64,000 bases of DNA from Sphingomonas sp. Leaf33 (GCF_001421785.1 NZ_LMLB01000001.1:809628-873627), one strand, 5' to 3'; positions 48,054-57,977 are shown, numbered from the stretch's first letter. Numbers and translations: made by a program. Notes: generated from the sequence alone by a model not told the origin.

Positions 48054-48368
48054 GGCGGACGCCGGTGCCGCAGCAGCGTAGCTGCCCGCGGCATCAGCAA
48101 GCACGGCCGGCGGCGCTAAAGCGCCGTTCGACGACGCGGGATTTATTCCCGCGTCGCGGTTCGCGGATAACGCGGGGGACCTGAATTCCCCTGTCGGTCG
48201 CGCCTCGTGCACGCACCTGGGTCATTACCGCGAAGGCGGGGATCCATCTCCCGCGCTGGCCTTGCGGACCGTCCGGGAGATGGATCCCCGCCTTCGCGGG
48301 GACGACGGGGCATCTATAATGCTTGTCGCTATGGCCGCGTGGATTCCCGCCGTCATCGGGACGGCGGG
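48054..48368. repeat. Repeat-filled gap after etfA (hairpin string 2 and REP-like cluster 3)
   Basis: The 406 bp between etfA and the bestrophin gene carry no gene. The first part is a hairpin string, including CGGCGC-TAAA-GCGCCG and a perfect 10-bp hairpin at 48132-48141/48147-48156. Then come two inverted REP-like units with the core CGCGAAGGCGGGGAT (about 48222-48252 and 48276-48307). At 48346-48354/48360-48368 lies a perfect 9-bp hairpin CCCGCCGTC...GACGGCGGG. The rest, to 48447, shows nothing recognisable. Confidence 0.75.
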
Positions 48369-48447
48369 CAAAGCCTCTCATTCAGTGAAACACAGGGGGG
48401 TAAGCTTTCACCCTCGCGCAGACGGCGCTCAAGCAGCAATCACCCCC

Positions 48448-49341
48448 TCACCACAACACGTCCCGATCCGGCTGCATCGGCCCCGGGGCCTTGTCGCCGA
48501 TCGCCTGCAACAGGTCGATCTCGATCGTCCGGCACATCGCGTCGAGCGGCAGGTCGTGGATGGTATTGGCGAACGGGTCGGTCAGGTCGTCGCCGACCTG
48601 AAGGACCGCCAGGAACATCAGCCCCGCCAGCGTCGACCCCACCGGCGTTGCCCACCCCAGCGTCTCGACCAGCCCGATCGGCAGGACGAGGCAGAAGAGA
48701 CGGGTGAACAGGTTCGGGAAGAAGCGATACTGGTTGGGCAGGGGCGTGTTCTTGATCCGCTCCATGCCGCCCTGTGCGTTGATGATGTCGGTCAGCGTGC
48801 GTTCGAGCTGGCTGTGCAGGATCGTGTCGAGGTGCCCCTCACGCCGCGCCTTGGCGATGCGGCCGGCGGTGCCGTCGACGATGCCGTTGGCGATATTGGT
48901 GCGGCTGAACGGCCCGACCGCCTCCTCCGGCGACAGGAACCGCAGCACGTCGGGTCTCGGGTCGATCCGCCGCAGCTGGCAGCGCAGCGCGTGGACGTAG
49001 GCGATGTGTCGCAGCACGATGGTGCGCTTCAGATCCCACAGCTTGCCCTCGGTGGTGTAGGGCATGAAGGTGATGACCTCACGCGCCAGGCTGCGCGAGG
49101 AGTTGATCATGGCCCCCCACAGGATCCGCCCTTCCCACCAGCGCTGATAGGCGGAGTTTTCCCGGAAGCCGAGGAACAGCGCCAATGCCGTGCCGAACAA
49201 CGTCAGCGGCAGCGAAGGGGCCTTGTTCGGGGTGAGAAGATAGAAGGCGGTCACCACCACGTCCCAGACGAACAGGACGAGCAGCGGCTTCCAGACTTCC
49301 GCGATGATGCGAGAGACGCGGGGTGTGGCGGTGATAATCAT
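48448..49341 (-). CDS. Bestrophin-family (UPF0187) anion channel
   Basis: A 297-aa membrane protein of the bestrophin/RFP-TM family. The diagnostic block is FRENSAYQRWWEGRILWGAMIN. Hydrophobic segments lie near residues 18-36, 43-58 and 212-250. Bacterial members form pentameric ion channels or chloride-conducting pores. The start at 49341 gives MIITATPRVSRIIAEVWKPL. It is divergent from lysS, and the gene behind it is far away. Confidence 0.9.
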   Translation of the reverse strand: MIITATPRVSRIIAEVWKPLLVLFVWDVVVTAFYLLTPNKAPSLPLTLFGTALALFLGFRENSAYQRWWEGRILWGAMINSSRSLAREVITFMPYTTEGKLWDLKRTIVLRHIAYVHALRCQLRRIDPRPDVLRFLSPEEAVGPFSRTNIANGIVDGTAGRIAKARREGHLDTILHSQLERTLTDIINAQGGMERIKNTPLPNQYRFFPNLFTRLFCLVLPIGLVETLGWATPVGSTLAGLMFLAVLQVGDDLTDPFANTIHDLPLDAMCRTIEIDLLQAIGDKAPGPMQPDRDVLW

Positions 49342-49420
49342 CGCGGGCGCGACGCATGACCTGGATCAAGGTTGCATCGCGGCATGGAATTTTTTTGCGG
49401 CCCCCTGTAGGGGCGGCGCG

Positions 49421-50995
49421 ATGACCGACGAACTCCGCTCCACCGCTCTGGAATCCAAGGCCTGGCCGTATGAGGAGGCGCGCAAGCTGCTGAAGCGCTA
49501 TCCGGACGGCAAGCCCGGCAGCGCGCCCATTATCTTCGAAACCGGCTATGGTCCCTCGGGCCTGCCGCACATCGGCACGTTCAACGAAGTGCTGCGCACG
49601 ACGATGGTCCGTAACGCGTTCCATGCGCTGTCCGACCAGCCGACGAAGCTGATCGCGTTCAGCGACGACATGGACGGCCTGCGCAAGGTGCCGGACAATG
49701 TGCCGAACCGCGAGATGCTCAGCCGTCATCTGGGCAAGCCGCTGACGCAGGTGCCCGATCCGTTCGAAAAGTTTGACAGCTTCGCCGCGCACAACAATGC
49801 GATGCTGCGCCAATTCCTCGACCGCTTCGGCTTCGAATATGAATTCGCGTCATCGACCGACTATTACGCCGGCGGCCGGTTCGACGACGCGCTGCGCGGC
49901 GTGCTGCGGCACTATGACGCGATCCAGGGCGTGATGCTGCCGACGCTGCGCGAGGAGCGTCGCGCGACCTATTCGCCGGTCCTGCCGATCAGCCCGACGA
50001 CCGGCGTCGTGTTGCAGGTGCCGGTCGAGGTGATCGACGCGGACGCCGGCACGATCGCCTTTGTCGACGAGAGCGGTGAACGGATCGTCCAGTCGGCGCT
50101 TGGCGGCCGCGCCAAGCTGCAATGGAAGGTCGACTGGGCAATGCGCTGGGTCGCGCTCGGCGTCGATTTCGAGATGTACGGCAAGGATCTGATCGATTCG
50201 GGCATCCAGTCGTCGAAGATCGCCCGCATCCTGGGCGGCCGCCCGCCCGAGGGCTTCGTCTACGAGATGTTCCTGGATGAAAAGGGCGAGAAGATCTCCA
50301 AGTCCAAGGGCAATGGCCTGAGCCTCGAGCAATGGCTGACCTATGGCCCGGACGAGAGCCTGGCGTTCTACGCCTATCGCGAGCCGAAAAAGGCCAAGCA
50401 GCTGCACATGGGCGTCATCCCGCGCGCGGTCGATGAATATTGGCAATTTCGCGGGAATTACGCAGGCCAGGAACTGAAGCAGCAGCTCGGTAACCCGGTG
50501 CATCATATCCACGACGGCAAGTTGCCGGACGGCGAGTTGCCGGTGACGTTCGGCCTGCTGCTCAATCTGGTCGGCGTGATGGGCGAGGCGACCAAGGAGC
50601 AGGTCTGGGGCTATCTGGGCAATTACGTCCCCGATGCGACGCCCGAGACGCATCCCGACCTCGACCGGCTGATCGGCTATGCACTGGCCTACGCCCGCGA
50701 CTTCGTGGCCCCGACGCTCGTCCGCCGCGCGCCCGAAGGTGTCGAGGTGAACGCGCTTCAGCGGCTCGATGCCGAACTCGCCGCGCTGCCCGAGGATGCA
50801 CCGGCCGAGGACATCCAGAACATCGTGTACGAGATCGGCAAGACCGGCGGCTTCGCCGAACTGCGCGACTGGTTCCGGGCGCTGTACGAAACGCTGCTCG
50901 GCTCGGCGCAAGGCCCGCGGATGGGCAGTTTCATCAAGCTGTACGGCATCGCCAATTCGCGGCGGCTGATCGCGGACGCGCTGGCAAAGGCATGA
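49421..50995 (+). CDS. lysS: Class I lysyl-tRNA synthetase
   Basis: Attaches lysine to tRNA-Lys. This is the class I form found in archaea and alphaproteobacteria, not the usual class II LysS. The 524-aa sequence has the HIGH-type motif GLPHIGTFNE, the zinc-less core SFAAHNNAMLRQFLDRFGF and the KMSKS-type motif EKISKSKGNGLSLE. A C-terminal alpha-helical tRNA-binding part follows. The ATG at 49421 is chosen because the longer frame would start in the promoter of the divergent gene; a CCCCCTGTAGGGG hairpin lies just upstream. The stop overlaps nhaA as ATGA. Confidence 0.95.
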   Translation: MTDELRSTALESKAWPYEEARKLLKRYPDGKPGSAPIIFETGYGPSGLPHIGTFNEVLRTTMVRNAFHALSDQPTKLIAFSDDMDGLRKVPDNVPNREMLSRHLGKPLTQVPDPFEKFDSFAAHNNAMLRQFLDRFGFEYEFASSTDYYAGGRFDDALRGVLRHYDAIQGVMLPTLREERRATYSPVLPISPTTGVVLQVPVEVIDADAGTIAFVDESGERIVQSALGGRAKLQWKVDWAMRWVALGVDFEMYGKDLIDSGIQSSKIARILGGRPPEGFVYEMFLDEKGEKISKSKGNGLSLEQWLTYGPDESLAFYAYREPKKAKQLHMGVIPRAVDEYWQFRGNYAGQELKQQLGNPVHHIHDGKLPDGELPVTFGLLLNLVGVMGEATKEQVWGYLGNYVPDATPETHPDLDRLIGYALAYARDFVAPTLVRRAPEGVEVNALQRLDAELAALPEDAPAEDIQNIVYEIGKTGGFAELRDWFRALYETLLGSAQGPRMGSFIKLYGIANSRRLIADALAKA

Positions 50996-52182
50996 CGCGA
51001 CGCGGCCCGCATTCCGCTCTGCGCGATTTCCTGCACAGCGAGGCGGCGGGCGGCATCGTCCTGATCGTGGCGTCGCTGCTGGCGATGGTCGTCGCCAACC
51101 TGCAGTCGACCGGCGACAGCTATGCTGCGATGCTGCACATGCGTGCCGGGCCGGTGCTGAACGACCATCTGGGGCCGATGACGATCCATCTGTGGATCAA
51201 CGACGGCCTGATGGCGATCTTCTTCTTCCTGGTCGGGCTGGAGATCAAGCGTGAGGTCGTCGACGGCGGCCTGACCAAGCCCGAACGACGGCGGCTGCCG
51301 GTCGTCGCGGCGCTGGCCGGCATGGCGGTCCCGGCGCTCGTCTACCTGTCGATCACGTCGGGAATGCCGGGGTTGCAACGCGGCTGGGCGATCCCGGCGG
51401 CGACCGACATCGCCTTTGCGATCGGCGTGCTGGCGCTGCTCGGCGACCGCGTGCCGACGTCGCTGAAGCTGTTCCTGACCACGGTCGCGATTGTCGACGA
51501 CATGGGGGCGGTCGCAATCATCGCGCTGGCCTATACCGATCATATCGCGGTCGCGGCTCTGGCCGGGGCGGCGGTAGTGGCGGCCGGGCTCTACGCGCTC
51601 AACAGGCGCGGCGAGCGGCGGCCGGGGATCTATCTCGCAGGGTTCGCGCTGTTGTGGCTGTTGACCCTGATGTCGGGCGTTCATGCGACGATCGCCGGCG
51701 TGGTTGCGGCGCTGGCCGTACCGGTCAAGCCGACGCCGGCGGCGCCCGATGCGGCCGATTCGACGCTGCACCGGCTGGAGCACGCGCTGCACCCGCTGGT
51801 CGCCTTCGCCATCGTGCCGCTGTTCGGCTTCGCCAATGCCGGCGTGTCGCTCGACGGGATCGGATGGGCGGCGCTGGGCGAGCCGCTGGTGCTGGGCATC
51901 GCGCTCGGCCTGTTCATCGGCAAGCAGGCGGGGATTTTCGGCGGCGTGTGGCTGGCCGATCGGTTGGGTATCGCCGAGCGCCCCAAGGGCGTCTCGTGGT
52001 TGCAACTCTACGGCGTCGCGCTGGTCGCGGGCATCGGTTTCACCATGAGCCTGTTCATCGGCGGGCTGGCGTTTCCCGGCAACCCGATGCTGGAGGCGGG
52101 CGTAAAGATCGGGGTGTTGGGCGGCTCCATCCTGTCGGCGATCGCCGGCTTTACCGTGCTGCGACTGGCGGCGCGGCGCTGA
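50992..52182 (+). CDS. nhaA: Na+/H+ antiporter NhaA
   Basis: A 396-aa inner-membrane antiporter that exchanges Na+ for H+ in pH and salt balance. About twelve helices are seen. The two adjacent ion-binding aspartates are in VAIVDDMGAVAIIALAYT, and the N-terminal FFFLVGLEIKRE and the helix end block PAATDIAFAIGVLALLG are family signatures. Its start overlaps lysS by 4 nt, so it is read from the same transcript. Confidence 0.96.
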   Translation: MTRRGPHSALRDFLHSEAAGGIVLIVASLLAMVVANLQSTGDSYAAMLHMRAGPVLNDHLGPMTIHLWINDGLMAIFFFLVGLEIKREVVDGGLTKPERRRLPVVAALAGMAVPALVYLSITSGMPGLQRGWAIPAATDIAFAIGVLALLGDRVPTSLKLFLTTVAIVDDMGAVAIIALAYTDHIAVAALAGAAVVAAGLYALNRRGERRPGIYLAGFALLWLLTLMSGVHATIAGVVAALAVPVKPTPAAPDAADSTLHRLEHALHPLVAFAIVPLFGFANAGVSLDGIGWAALGEPLVLGIALGLFIGKQAGIFGGVWLADRLGIAERPKGVSWLQLYGVALVAGIGFTMSLFIGGLAFPGNPMLEAGVKIGVLGGSILSAIAGFTVLRLAARR

Positions 52183-52185
52183 TCG

Positions 52186-53187
52186 ATGCGGCTGTTCTTC
52201 GATTCACGCCAGCGTCTCCACGCCCCGGCGCGCGAATTTCACAACGGCGGCTGGACGCCGTATGCCGAAGTGCCCGAGCGGGTCGTCGCGATCCTGGCGG
52301 CGCTCGGACCGGTGGAGGCGCCGGCAGACACGGGCGAGGCGCCGATATTGCGCGTCCATGATGCCGGATACGTCGATTTCCTGAAGAGCGCGTACGACCG
52401 CTGGGTCGCGGCGGGGCGGGACGGGGACGTGATCGCCTATGCCTGGCCGGTCGTCCGACGGCGCGACGTGCGGTTGGAGCGGATCGATGCGCTCGCCGGA
52501 CGCTATACGATGGATGCGGTGACGCCGCTGACCGCGGATACCTGGGCCTCGGCTTATTGGAACGCGCAGACCGCGCTGGCGGCGACGCGGGCGGTGCTGG
52601 ACGGGGACAAGGCCTTTGCGCTGTGCCGGCCGCCGGGGCATCATGCAGGGGCGGATTACGCGGGTGGCTACTGTCATCTCAACACCGCCGCGATCGCGGC
52701 GCAGGCCGCGCGCGATGCCGGTTGCGCGCGGGTCGCGATCCTCGACATCGACTATCACCACGGCAACGGGACGCAGGATATCTTCTGGGACCGTGGCGAC
52801 GTCTTCTACGCCTCGCTCCACGCCGATCCGGCGACGGATTTCCCGTTCTACTGGGGCCACGCCGATGAGGTCGGCGAAGGCGCCGGCGTGGGTACGACGC
52901 TGAACCTGCCGCTGCCGCAAGGTACGCGGCTGGAGGGCTTTCGCGCCGCACAGGGCCAGGCGCTGGACGCCATCGCGCGGTTCGCGCCGGACCTGCTGAT
53001 CGTCAGCTATGGGGCCGATACGTGGGAGGGCGATCCGATCAGCAAGTTCGTGCTGACGACCTGCGATTACGCCGTGCTGGCGCGCGATATCGCCGGATGC
53101 GGGTGGCCGACGGTGACGCTGATGGAGGGCGGCTATGCGGTCGACGCACTGGGCGCGAATGTCGCGAGTTTCTTGAGCGGACTGTAA
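52186..53187 (+). CDS. Histone deacetylase-family amidohydrolase (acetylpolyamine deacetylase-like)
   Basis: A 333-aa zinc amidohydrolase. It has the paired histidines CRPPGHHAGADYAGGYCHLN and the zinc ligands in LDIDYHHGNGTQ (Asp, His) and SYGADTWEGDP (Asp). The overall size and the N-terminal HAPAREFHNGGW and RVV..L blocks are those of acetylpolyamine aminohydrolases. It likely removes acetyl groups from acetylated polyamines or related small molecules. It starts 3 nt after nhaA. Confidence 0.9.
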   Translation: MRLFFDSRQRLHAPAREFHNGGWTPYAEVPERVVAILAALGPVEAPADTGEAPILRVHDAGYVDFLKSAYDRWVAAGRDGDVIAYAWPVVRRRDVRLERIDALAGRYTMDAVTPLTADTWASAYWNAQTALAATRAVLDGDKAFALCRPPGHHAGADYAGGYCHLNTAAIAAQAARDAGCARVAILDIDYHHGNGTQDIFWDRGDVFYASLHADPATDFPFYWGHADEVGEGAGVGTTLNLPLPQGTRLEGFRAAQGQALDAIARFAPDLLIVSYGADTWEGDPISKFVLTTCDYAVLARDIAGCGWPTVTLMEGGYAVDALGANVASFLSGL

Positions 53188-53201
53188 CCACACGCTTTAA
53201 A

Positions 53202-53298
53202 CCGTTCGTGCTGAGCTTGTCGAAGCACCGTCCTTCGTGTCGCAAGCAGTACGCGCGCCTATCGCAGAACGGCCCTTCGACAAGCTCAGGGCGAACGG
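53202..53298. repeat. Long inverted repeat, copy 3
   Basis: Left arm CCGTTCGTGCTGAGCTTGTC at 53202 and right arm CTTCGACAAGCTCAGGGC ending CGAACGG at 53298, between the convergent deacetylase and dipeptidase genes. It is a member of the same family as the repeats at 39256, 47011 and 61592. Confidence 0.85.
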
Positions 53299-53315
53299 AG
53301 AATAGTTTTGCCCGC

Positions 53316-53351
53316 CGCGGCAAAGCCGCGTCGTCGGACGGGCTGAGCCCG
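53316..53351. repeat. Small hairpin string 3
   Basis: CGCGGC-AAA-GCCGCG (53316-53330) followed by CGGGC-TGA-GCCCG (53339-53351), after inverted-repeat copy 3. Together the two repeats fill the gap between the convergent genes and may stop transcription from both sides. Confidence 0.6.
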
Positions 53352-53404
53352 CCGGCCGGCCTTGCGCGAGTCCCAGCGCGGTGTGCGCTTGGCCGCGCGG
53401 CGGC

Positions 53405-54634
53405 TTAGTCCGGCTCGGTCGCATCGATCGGCGGCTGGCCCTTCATCGACGCCGAAACCGCCTCGGCCCGCGCCATCACGCGCAGGATATTGCCAGAGGT
53501 GAGGCCGGCAAGCTCCGTATCGCTCCACCCGCGCCGCGCCAGGTCGGCCAGCACCAGTGGATAGCCGTCGACGCCGGTCATCCCCTCCGGCCCGGTCCCG
53601 CCGATGCCGTCATAGTCGCCGCCGAAGCCGACGCTGCCCTTGCCCGCGACCTTGGCGACATGCTCGATATGATCGGCGACGGTCGCGGCATCGACCCGCG
53701 GCATCGGGTGGCTGCGATCCCATTCGACAAGCGGCGCGGGTGACTTTGCGCCATAGGCATCCGCCGGCACGCCGACCGACCTGGCGTAGTCCGAGCGCGC
53801 GCGGTCCCAGTCGGCCCAGGCCTTTGACAGAAAGGCGGGGTAGAAGTTCACCATCACAACCCCGCCGTTCGCGGCGATCCGCTGCAACAGGTCGTCGGGA
53901 ATGTTGCGCGGCCGGTCGGCCAGCGCGCGAGCCGAGGAGTGCGACGCGATCACCGGCGCCTTGGTGACATCCAGCGCCGCCGCCATCGTCGCGTCGGATA
54001 CGTGGCTGACATCGACCAGCATGCCGATGCGGTTCATCTCCATCACCACCTTGCGCCCGAAGTCGCTAAGGCCATTGGCGCGCGGCGCATCGGTTGCGCT
54101 GTCCGCCCAGTCCAGGCTCTTGCCATGCGTCAGCGTCATGTAGCCGACACCCAGTTCGCGCATCTGGCGCAGCACCGACAGCCGCCCGTCGATCTGGTGC
54201 CCGCCCTCGATCCCGATCAGCGAGGCGACGCGGCCGGCCTTCATCGCGGCGCGCACGTCGTCGGCGGTCTTCGCCATGCGGAACGCCTGGGGGTTGGCGG
54301 CGACGAAGCGGCGGGCGATGTCGATCTGCTCGATCGTCATCTCGACAGCGCGGGGGCCAGTGGTGCTGGCGGGGATATAGACCGACCAGAACTGCCCGCC
54401 GACCCCGCCGCGCTTCAGCCGGGGGATGTCGGTCTGAAGCGGGTAGGGCAGGGCGGCGGTGTCGCGCGTCAGGTCGACGTTCTCGACCTTTGCCTCGTGT
54501 CGCTCGCGGATTTCCCACGGCAAGTCGTTGTGCCCGTCGAGTACCGGTGCCTGCCGCAGCACGCGCTGGACGCGCGCAGTGATCGCGAGATCGCTGCCCT
54601 GCGGGGCGGCGAGGAGGAGGGCGAGGAGGATCAT
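53405..54634 (-). CDS. Membrane dipeptidase (M19 family), exported
   Basis: A 409-aa zinc dipeptidase. A short signal peptide (MILLALLLAAPQG) precedes VLDGHNDLPWEIRE, which holds the first metal histidine and aspartate. Further ligands lie in IGIEGGHQIDG, LTHGKSLDWAD, SHSSARALADRPRN and GGDYDGIGGTGPEG. By family knowledge it hydrolyses dipeptides, including some D-amino-acid or beta-lactam-like ones, in the periplasm. The ATG at 54634 follows GAGGAGGAG-like sequence on the minus strand only weakly; it is chosen because the signal peptide begins there. It is divergent from the helicase gene. Confidence 0.92.
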   Translation of the reverse strand: MILLALLLAAPQGSDLAITARVQRVLRQAPVLDGHNDLPWEIRERHEAKVENVDLTRDTAALPYPLQTDIPRLKRGGVGGQFWSVYIPASTTGPRAVEMTIEQIDIARRFVAANPQAFRMAKTADDVRAAMKAGRVASLIGIEGGHQIDGRLSVLRQMRELGVGYMTLTHGKSLDWADSATDAPRANGLSDFGRKVVMEMNRIGMLVDVSHVSDATMAAALDVTKAPVIASHSSARALADRPRNIPDDLLQRIAANGGVVMVNFYPAFLSKAWADWDRARSDYARSVGVPADAYGAKSPAPLVEWDRSHPMPRVDAATVADHIEHVAKVAGKGSVGFGGDYDGIGGTGPEGMTGVDGYPLVLADLARRGWSDTELAGLTSGNILRVMARAEAVSASMKGQPPIDATEPD

Positions 54635-54747
54635 GGGCGGCTCCGGCTGTGTTTGGCATCGGTGATAGCGCGCGATGGCGGCGGGACACACGAGAATTTC
54701 GGGCCGCGAGCGTTTCCATTTCGTTCCGACGGCCGTAAACCGCGGTC

Positions 54748-57438
54748 ATGCTCCCGCACCCCGCCCTCCACGCCAGCCACGGCGGCATCTGGATCGCCGA
54801 TGGCGATGGGTGTCGGGAGGTCGGGCGCGGCGAAGCGATCCGGATTGCGGCGGATACGCCGGTCATCCTGCTCGGTGCGTCGATCGCGGGGCAGCGTCTG
54901 GGCTATGCCGACCTGTCGGGGCTCGACCTGCTCGAGCTGTTCGCCTTTCTCTACCCTGCGCGCTTTGTGGTGCCGACGCCGAAGGGCCTGGCCGCGGCGC
55001 TTGGCCTTACGCCACCGGCGAGCGACGATGCCGTCGCACCGTTCCTGCGCGAAGCGGCGGCAGCGATGCTCGCGACTCTGGAGGGCGACTGGCCCGAGCG
55101 GGAAGGCGCCTGGACCGCGGCGCAGACGTTGTTCCGCCTGCGCTGGCCGTGGGGTCCGCAGGTCACCGCGCGGCTTGCCAAGCCCCAGGGTGGCGAGCGC
55201 TGGCTGTTTTCCCGCCTGCCCGAATGGGAGGAGGGGCCGCCACGCGCCGCTCCACGCACCGTCACGCTCGACGATGCGGCGGTCGCCGATCGTCTCGCTC
55301 GGCTGACCGGCAGTACGGCCGAGCGGCGCGAGGGGCAGCGCCACTTCGCCGCCACCGCCGCGCAGGCGTTCGCGCCGCGGCGGATGCGCGACACGCCCAA
55401 TCTGGTGCTGGCCGAGGCGGGCACGGGGATCGGCAAGACGCTCGGCTATCTCGCGCCGGCGTCGTTGTGGACCGAGGCGGCGGATGGCGCGGTGTGGGTG
55501 TCGACCTTTACCAAGGCGCTGCAACGCCAGCTGGGGCACGAGACCGCGCGGCTGTATCCCGACCCGGCCGAGCGCCGCGCCCGTGTCGTCACGCGCAAGG
55601 GACGCGAGAACTACCTGTGCCTGCTGAACCTGGAGGATGCGCTGCAAGGCGGGTTTCAGGGCCGCGCGGCGATCCTGGCGCAGCTGGTTGCGCGCTGGGC
55701 GGCGTATAGCGCGGACGGCGACATGGTCGGCGGCGACCTGCCCGGCTGGCTGCCGACATTGTTCCGTCGCAACGGATCGACCGCGCTGACCGATCGCCGC
55801 GGCGAGTGTATCTACGCCGGCTGCCCGCACTACCGGAAATGCTTCATCGAACGCGCCGCGCGCGCGTCGGCCAATGCGAACATCGTCATCGCCAACCACG
55901 CGCTGGTGATGGTCAACGCCGCGCGCGGGCGCGAGACGGCAACGCGCCCCACCCGCTATGTCTTCGACGAAGGCCATCATCTGTTCGAGGCGGCCGATTC
56001 GATGTTCGCCGCAGCCCTGACCGGGGCGGAGGCGATCGAGATTCGCCGCTGGGTCACCGGTCCCGAGGGCACGTCGCGCGGCCGCCGCCGGGGCCTTGCC
56101 GCGCGGTTAAGTGACGTCGCCAGCTATGACGAGGAGGGCGGTCGCGCGATCACGCAAGCGGTCGAGGCCGCGCGCGCGCTGCCGTCCGACGGCTGGCTCG
56201 CGCGGTTGCAGGAGGGCGCCCCGTTCGGACCCGTCGAGGCGCTGCTCGGTGCCGTGCGCGGCCTGGTCTACGCGCGTGCCGCCAAGGACGACGATGCCGG
56301 CTATGCGCTGGAAACCGAACTGGCCGAGCCCGACCCCGCGCTGGTCGATGCCGCCGGCCCCGCGGCCGTCGCGCTCGATGCGCTGATGCGACCGCTGGTG
56401 ACGCTCGGCCGGCGGCTGGAAGCGGTGCTGGCCGAAGCCCCCGACTGGATGGACGGCCCGGCGCGGGCGCGGATCGAAGGCGCGATCGCCTCGCTCGGGT
56501 GGCGCGCGGAGACGGTCGGCGCATGGTTGGCGCTGATCGCGCGGGTCGGTGGACCGGCCGACCCCGACTTCGTCGACTGGCTGGCGGTCGACCGGGCGGA
56601 GGGGCGCGAGTGGGACGTAGGGCTACACCGCCACTGGCTCGACCCGTCGCGACCGTTCGCCGACACGGTGCTGAAACAGGCTCATGGCGCGGTCATTACC
56701 TCGGCGACGCTGCGCGCAGGCGGCGACTGGGACGTCGCGGACGCACGCAGTGGCGCGGTGCACCTGGAGGGCGCGCCCATCCACTTCGCGGCCCAGAGCC
56801 CGTTCGATTACGCGTCGCGCGCCGAAGTGCTGATCGTCACCGACGTGAAGCGCGGCGATCTGTCGGGCCTCGCCAATGCCTATGCCCGGCTGATCCTGGC
56901 GGCCGGCGGGGGAACGCTGGGGCTGTTCACAGCGATCCGCCGGCTGCGCGGCGTCCATGCCCGCATCGCCGACCGGCTGGCCCGCGAAGGATTGCCGCTG
57001 GCCGCGCAGCATGTCGATCCGATCGATACCGGCACGCTGGTCGATATCTTCCGCGACGATCCGCGCGCGTCGCTGCTCGGCACCGATGCACTCAGGGACG
57101 GGGTTGACGTTCCCGGCCAGTCGCTGCGGCTGGTGGTGATGGAGGGCGTGCCGTGGCCCAAGCCCAGTGTGCTGCACGCCGCACGCCGCATGGCGGGCGG
57201 GGGCAGCGCGTATGACGATCGCATCGTCCGCGCGCGCCTGGCGCAGGCGTTCGGTCGCCTGATCCGCCGGGCCGATGATTCGGGCGCGTTCGTGCTGCTG
57301 AGTGCCGCGATGCCGTCGCGCCTGCTCAGCGCCTTCCCCGACGGCACGCCCATCCGCCGAATCACGCTGGATAAAGCGATCGAGCGCGTGCGCGCCCTTT
57401 CTTCCGCCGCGCCGATCCGGCACAAGGCGGAAGCATGA
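54748..57438 (+). CDS. DinG/XPD-like ATP-dependent DNA helicase
   Basis: An 896-aa superfamily 2 helicase. Walker A is AEAGTGIGKTLGY and motif II is VFDEGHHLFEA. Between them sit four cysteines likely to bind an iron-sulfur cluster (YLCLLN, ECIYAGC, HYRKC). The C-terminal motor part includes GTDALRDGVDVPGQSL and the arginine motif LAQAFGRLIRRADD. Relatives unwind DNA in repair. The N-terminal 200 residues (HASHGGIWIADGDG...) are an extra domain found in alphaproteobacterial members. The stop overlaps the next gene as ATGA. Confidence 0.92.
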   Translation: MLPHPALHASHGGIWIADGDGCREVGRGEAIRIAADTPVILLGASIAGQRLGYADLSGLDLLELFAFLYPARFVVPTPKGLAAALGLTPPASDDAVAPFLREAAAAMLATLEGDWPEREGAWTAAQTLFRLRWPWGPQVTARLAKPQGGERWLFSRLPEWEEGPPRAAPRTVTLDDAAVADRLARLTGSTAERREGQRHFAATAAQAFAPRRMRDTPNLVLAEAGTGIGKTLGYLAPASLWTEAADGAVWVSTFTKALQRQLGHETARLYPDPAERRARVVTRKGRENYLCLLNLEDALQGGFQGRAAILAQLVARWAAYSADGDMVGGDLPGWLPTLFRRNGSTALTDRRGECIYAGCPHYRKCFIERAARASANANIVIANHALVMVNAARGRETATRPTRYVFDEGHHLFEAADSMFAAALTGAEAIEIRRWVTGPEGTSRGRRRGLAARLSDVASYDEEGGRAITQAVEAARALPSDGWLARLQEGAPFGPVEALLGAVRGLVYARAAKDDDAGYALETELAEPDPALVDAAGPAAVALDALMRPLVTLGRRLEAVLAEAPDWMDGPARARIEGAIASLGWRAETVGAWLALIARVGGPADPDFVDWLAVDRAEGREWDVGLHRHWLDPSRPFADTVLKQAHGAVITSATLRAGGDWDVADARSGAVHLEGAPIHFAAQSPFDYASRAEVLIVTDVKRGDLSGLANAYARLILAAGGGTLGLFTAIRRLRGVHARIADRLAREGLPLAAQHVDPIDTGTLVDIFRDDPRASLLGTDALRDGVDVPGQSLRLVVMEGVPWPKPSVLHAARRMAGGGSAYDDRIVRARLAQAFGRLIRRADDSGAFVLLSAAMPSRLLSAFPDGTPIRRITLDKAIERVRALSSAAPIRHKAEA

Positions 57439-57977
57439 AAACGCTGACGCTGCTCCGCCACGCGAAATCGGGATGGGACGATCCCGCGCTTCGTGATTTC
57501 GACCGGCCGCTGAACGCGAAGGGCCAGCGCGCCGCGCAGGTCGTCGGTCGCAACCTGAAGACGCTGGGGCTGACGTTCGACCGCGTCGTCGCCTCGCCCG
57601 CGGTGCGCGTCGTCGAGACGCTGGACCATGTCGGCCGCGGCTATGGTGCCGCGATCACGCCCGAATGGGACAAGCGCCTGTACCTCGCCTCGGTCGCGTC
57701 GCTGATCGACGTGATCCAGGAACAGGCGAACGGGGTCGATCGGCTGCTGCTGGTCGGGCACAACCCGGGGCTGGAGGAACTGGTGCTGACGCTGGTGCCG
57801 TTGGCCGGCGACAATCCCGCGCGCGCCGATGTCGAGGAGAAATTTCCGACCGCTAGCGTCGCCGAGCTGCATTTCGCGATCGATCGCTGGGCCGATGCCG
57901 GCGCGAACGGCGCTACGCTGGCGCGGTTTGTCCGCCCGCGCGATCTCGATCCGGGGCTGGGCCCGAGCGCCGACTAG
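57435..57977 (+). CDS. SixA-like histidine phosphatase
   Basis: A 180-aa phosphohistidine phosphatase of the histidine-phosphatase fold. The phospho-accepting histidine is in LLRHAKSGWDD. Further catalytic residues lie in ASPAVRVVETL and in LVGHNPGLEELV (second histidine). The RHAKS variant is that of SixA, which removes phosphate from ArcB-type phosphotransfer histidines. It overlaps the helicase gene by 4 nt and converges on the merR gene. Confidence 0.92.
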   Translation: MKTLTLLRHAKSGWDDPALRDFDRPLNAKGQRAAQVVGRNLKTLGLTFDRVVASPAVRVVETLDHVGRGYGAAITPEWDKRLYLASVASLIDVIQEQANGVDRLLLVGHNPGLEELVLTLVPLAGDNPARADVEEKFPTASVAELHFAIDRWADAGANGATLARFVRPRDLDPGLGPSAD

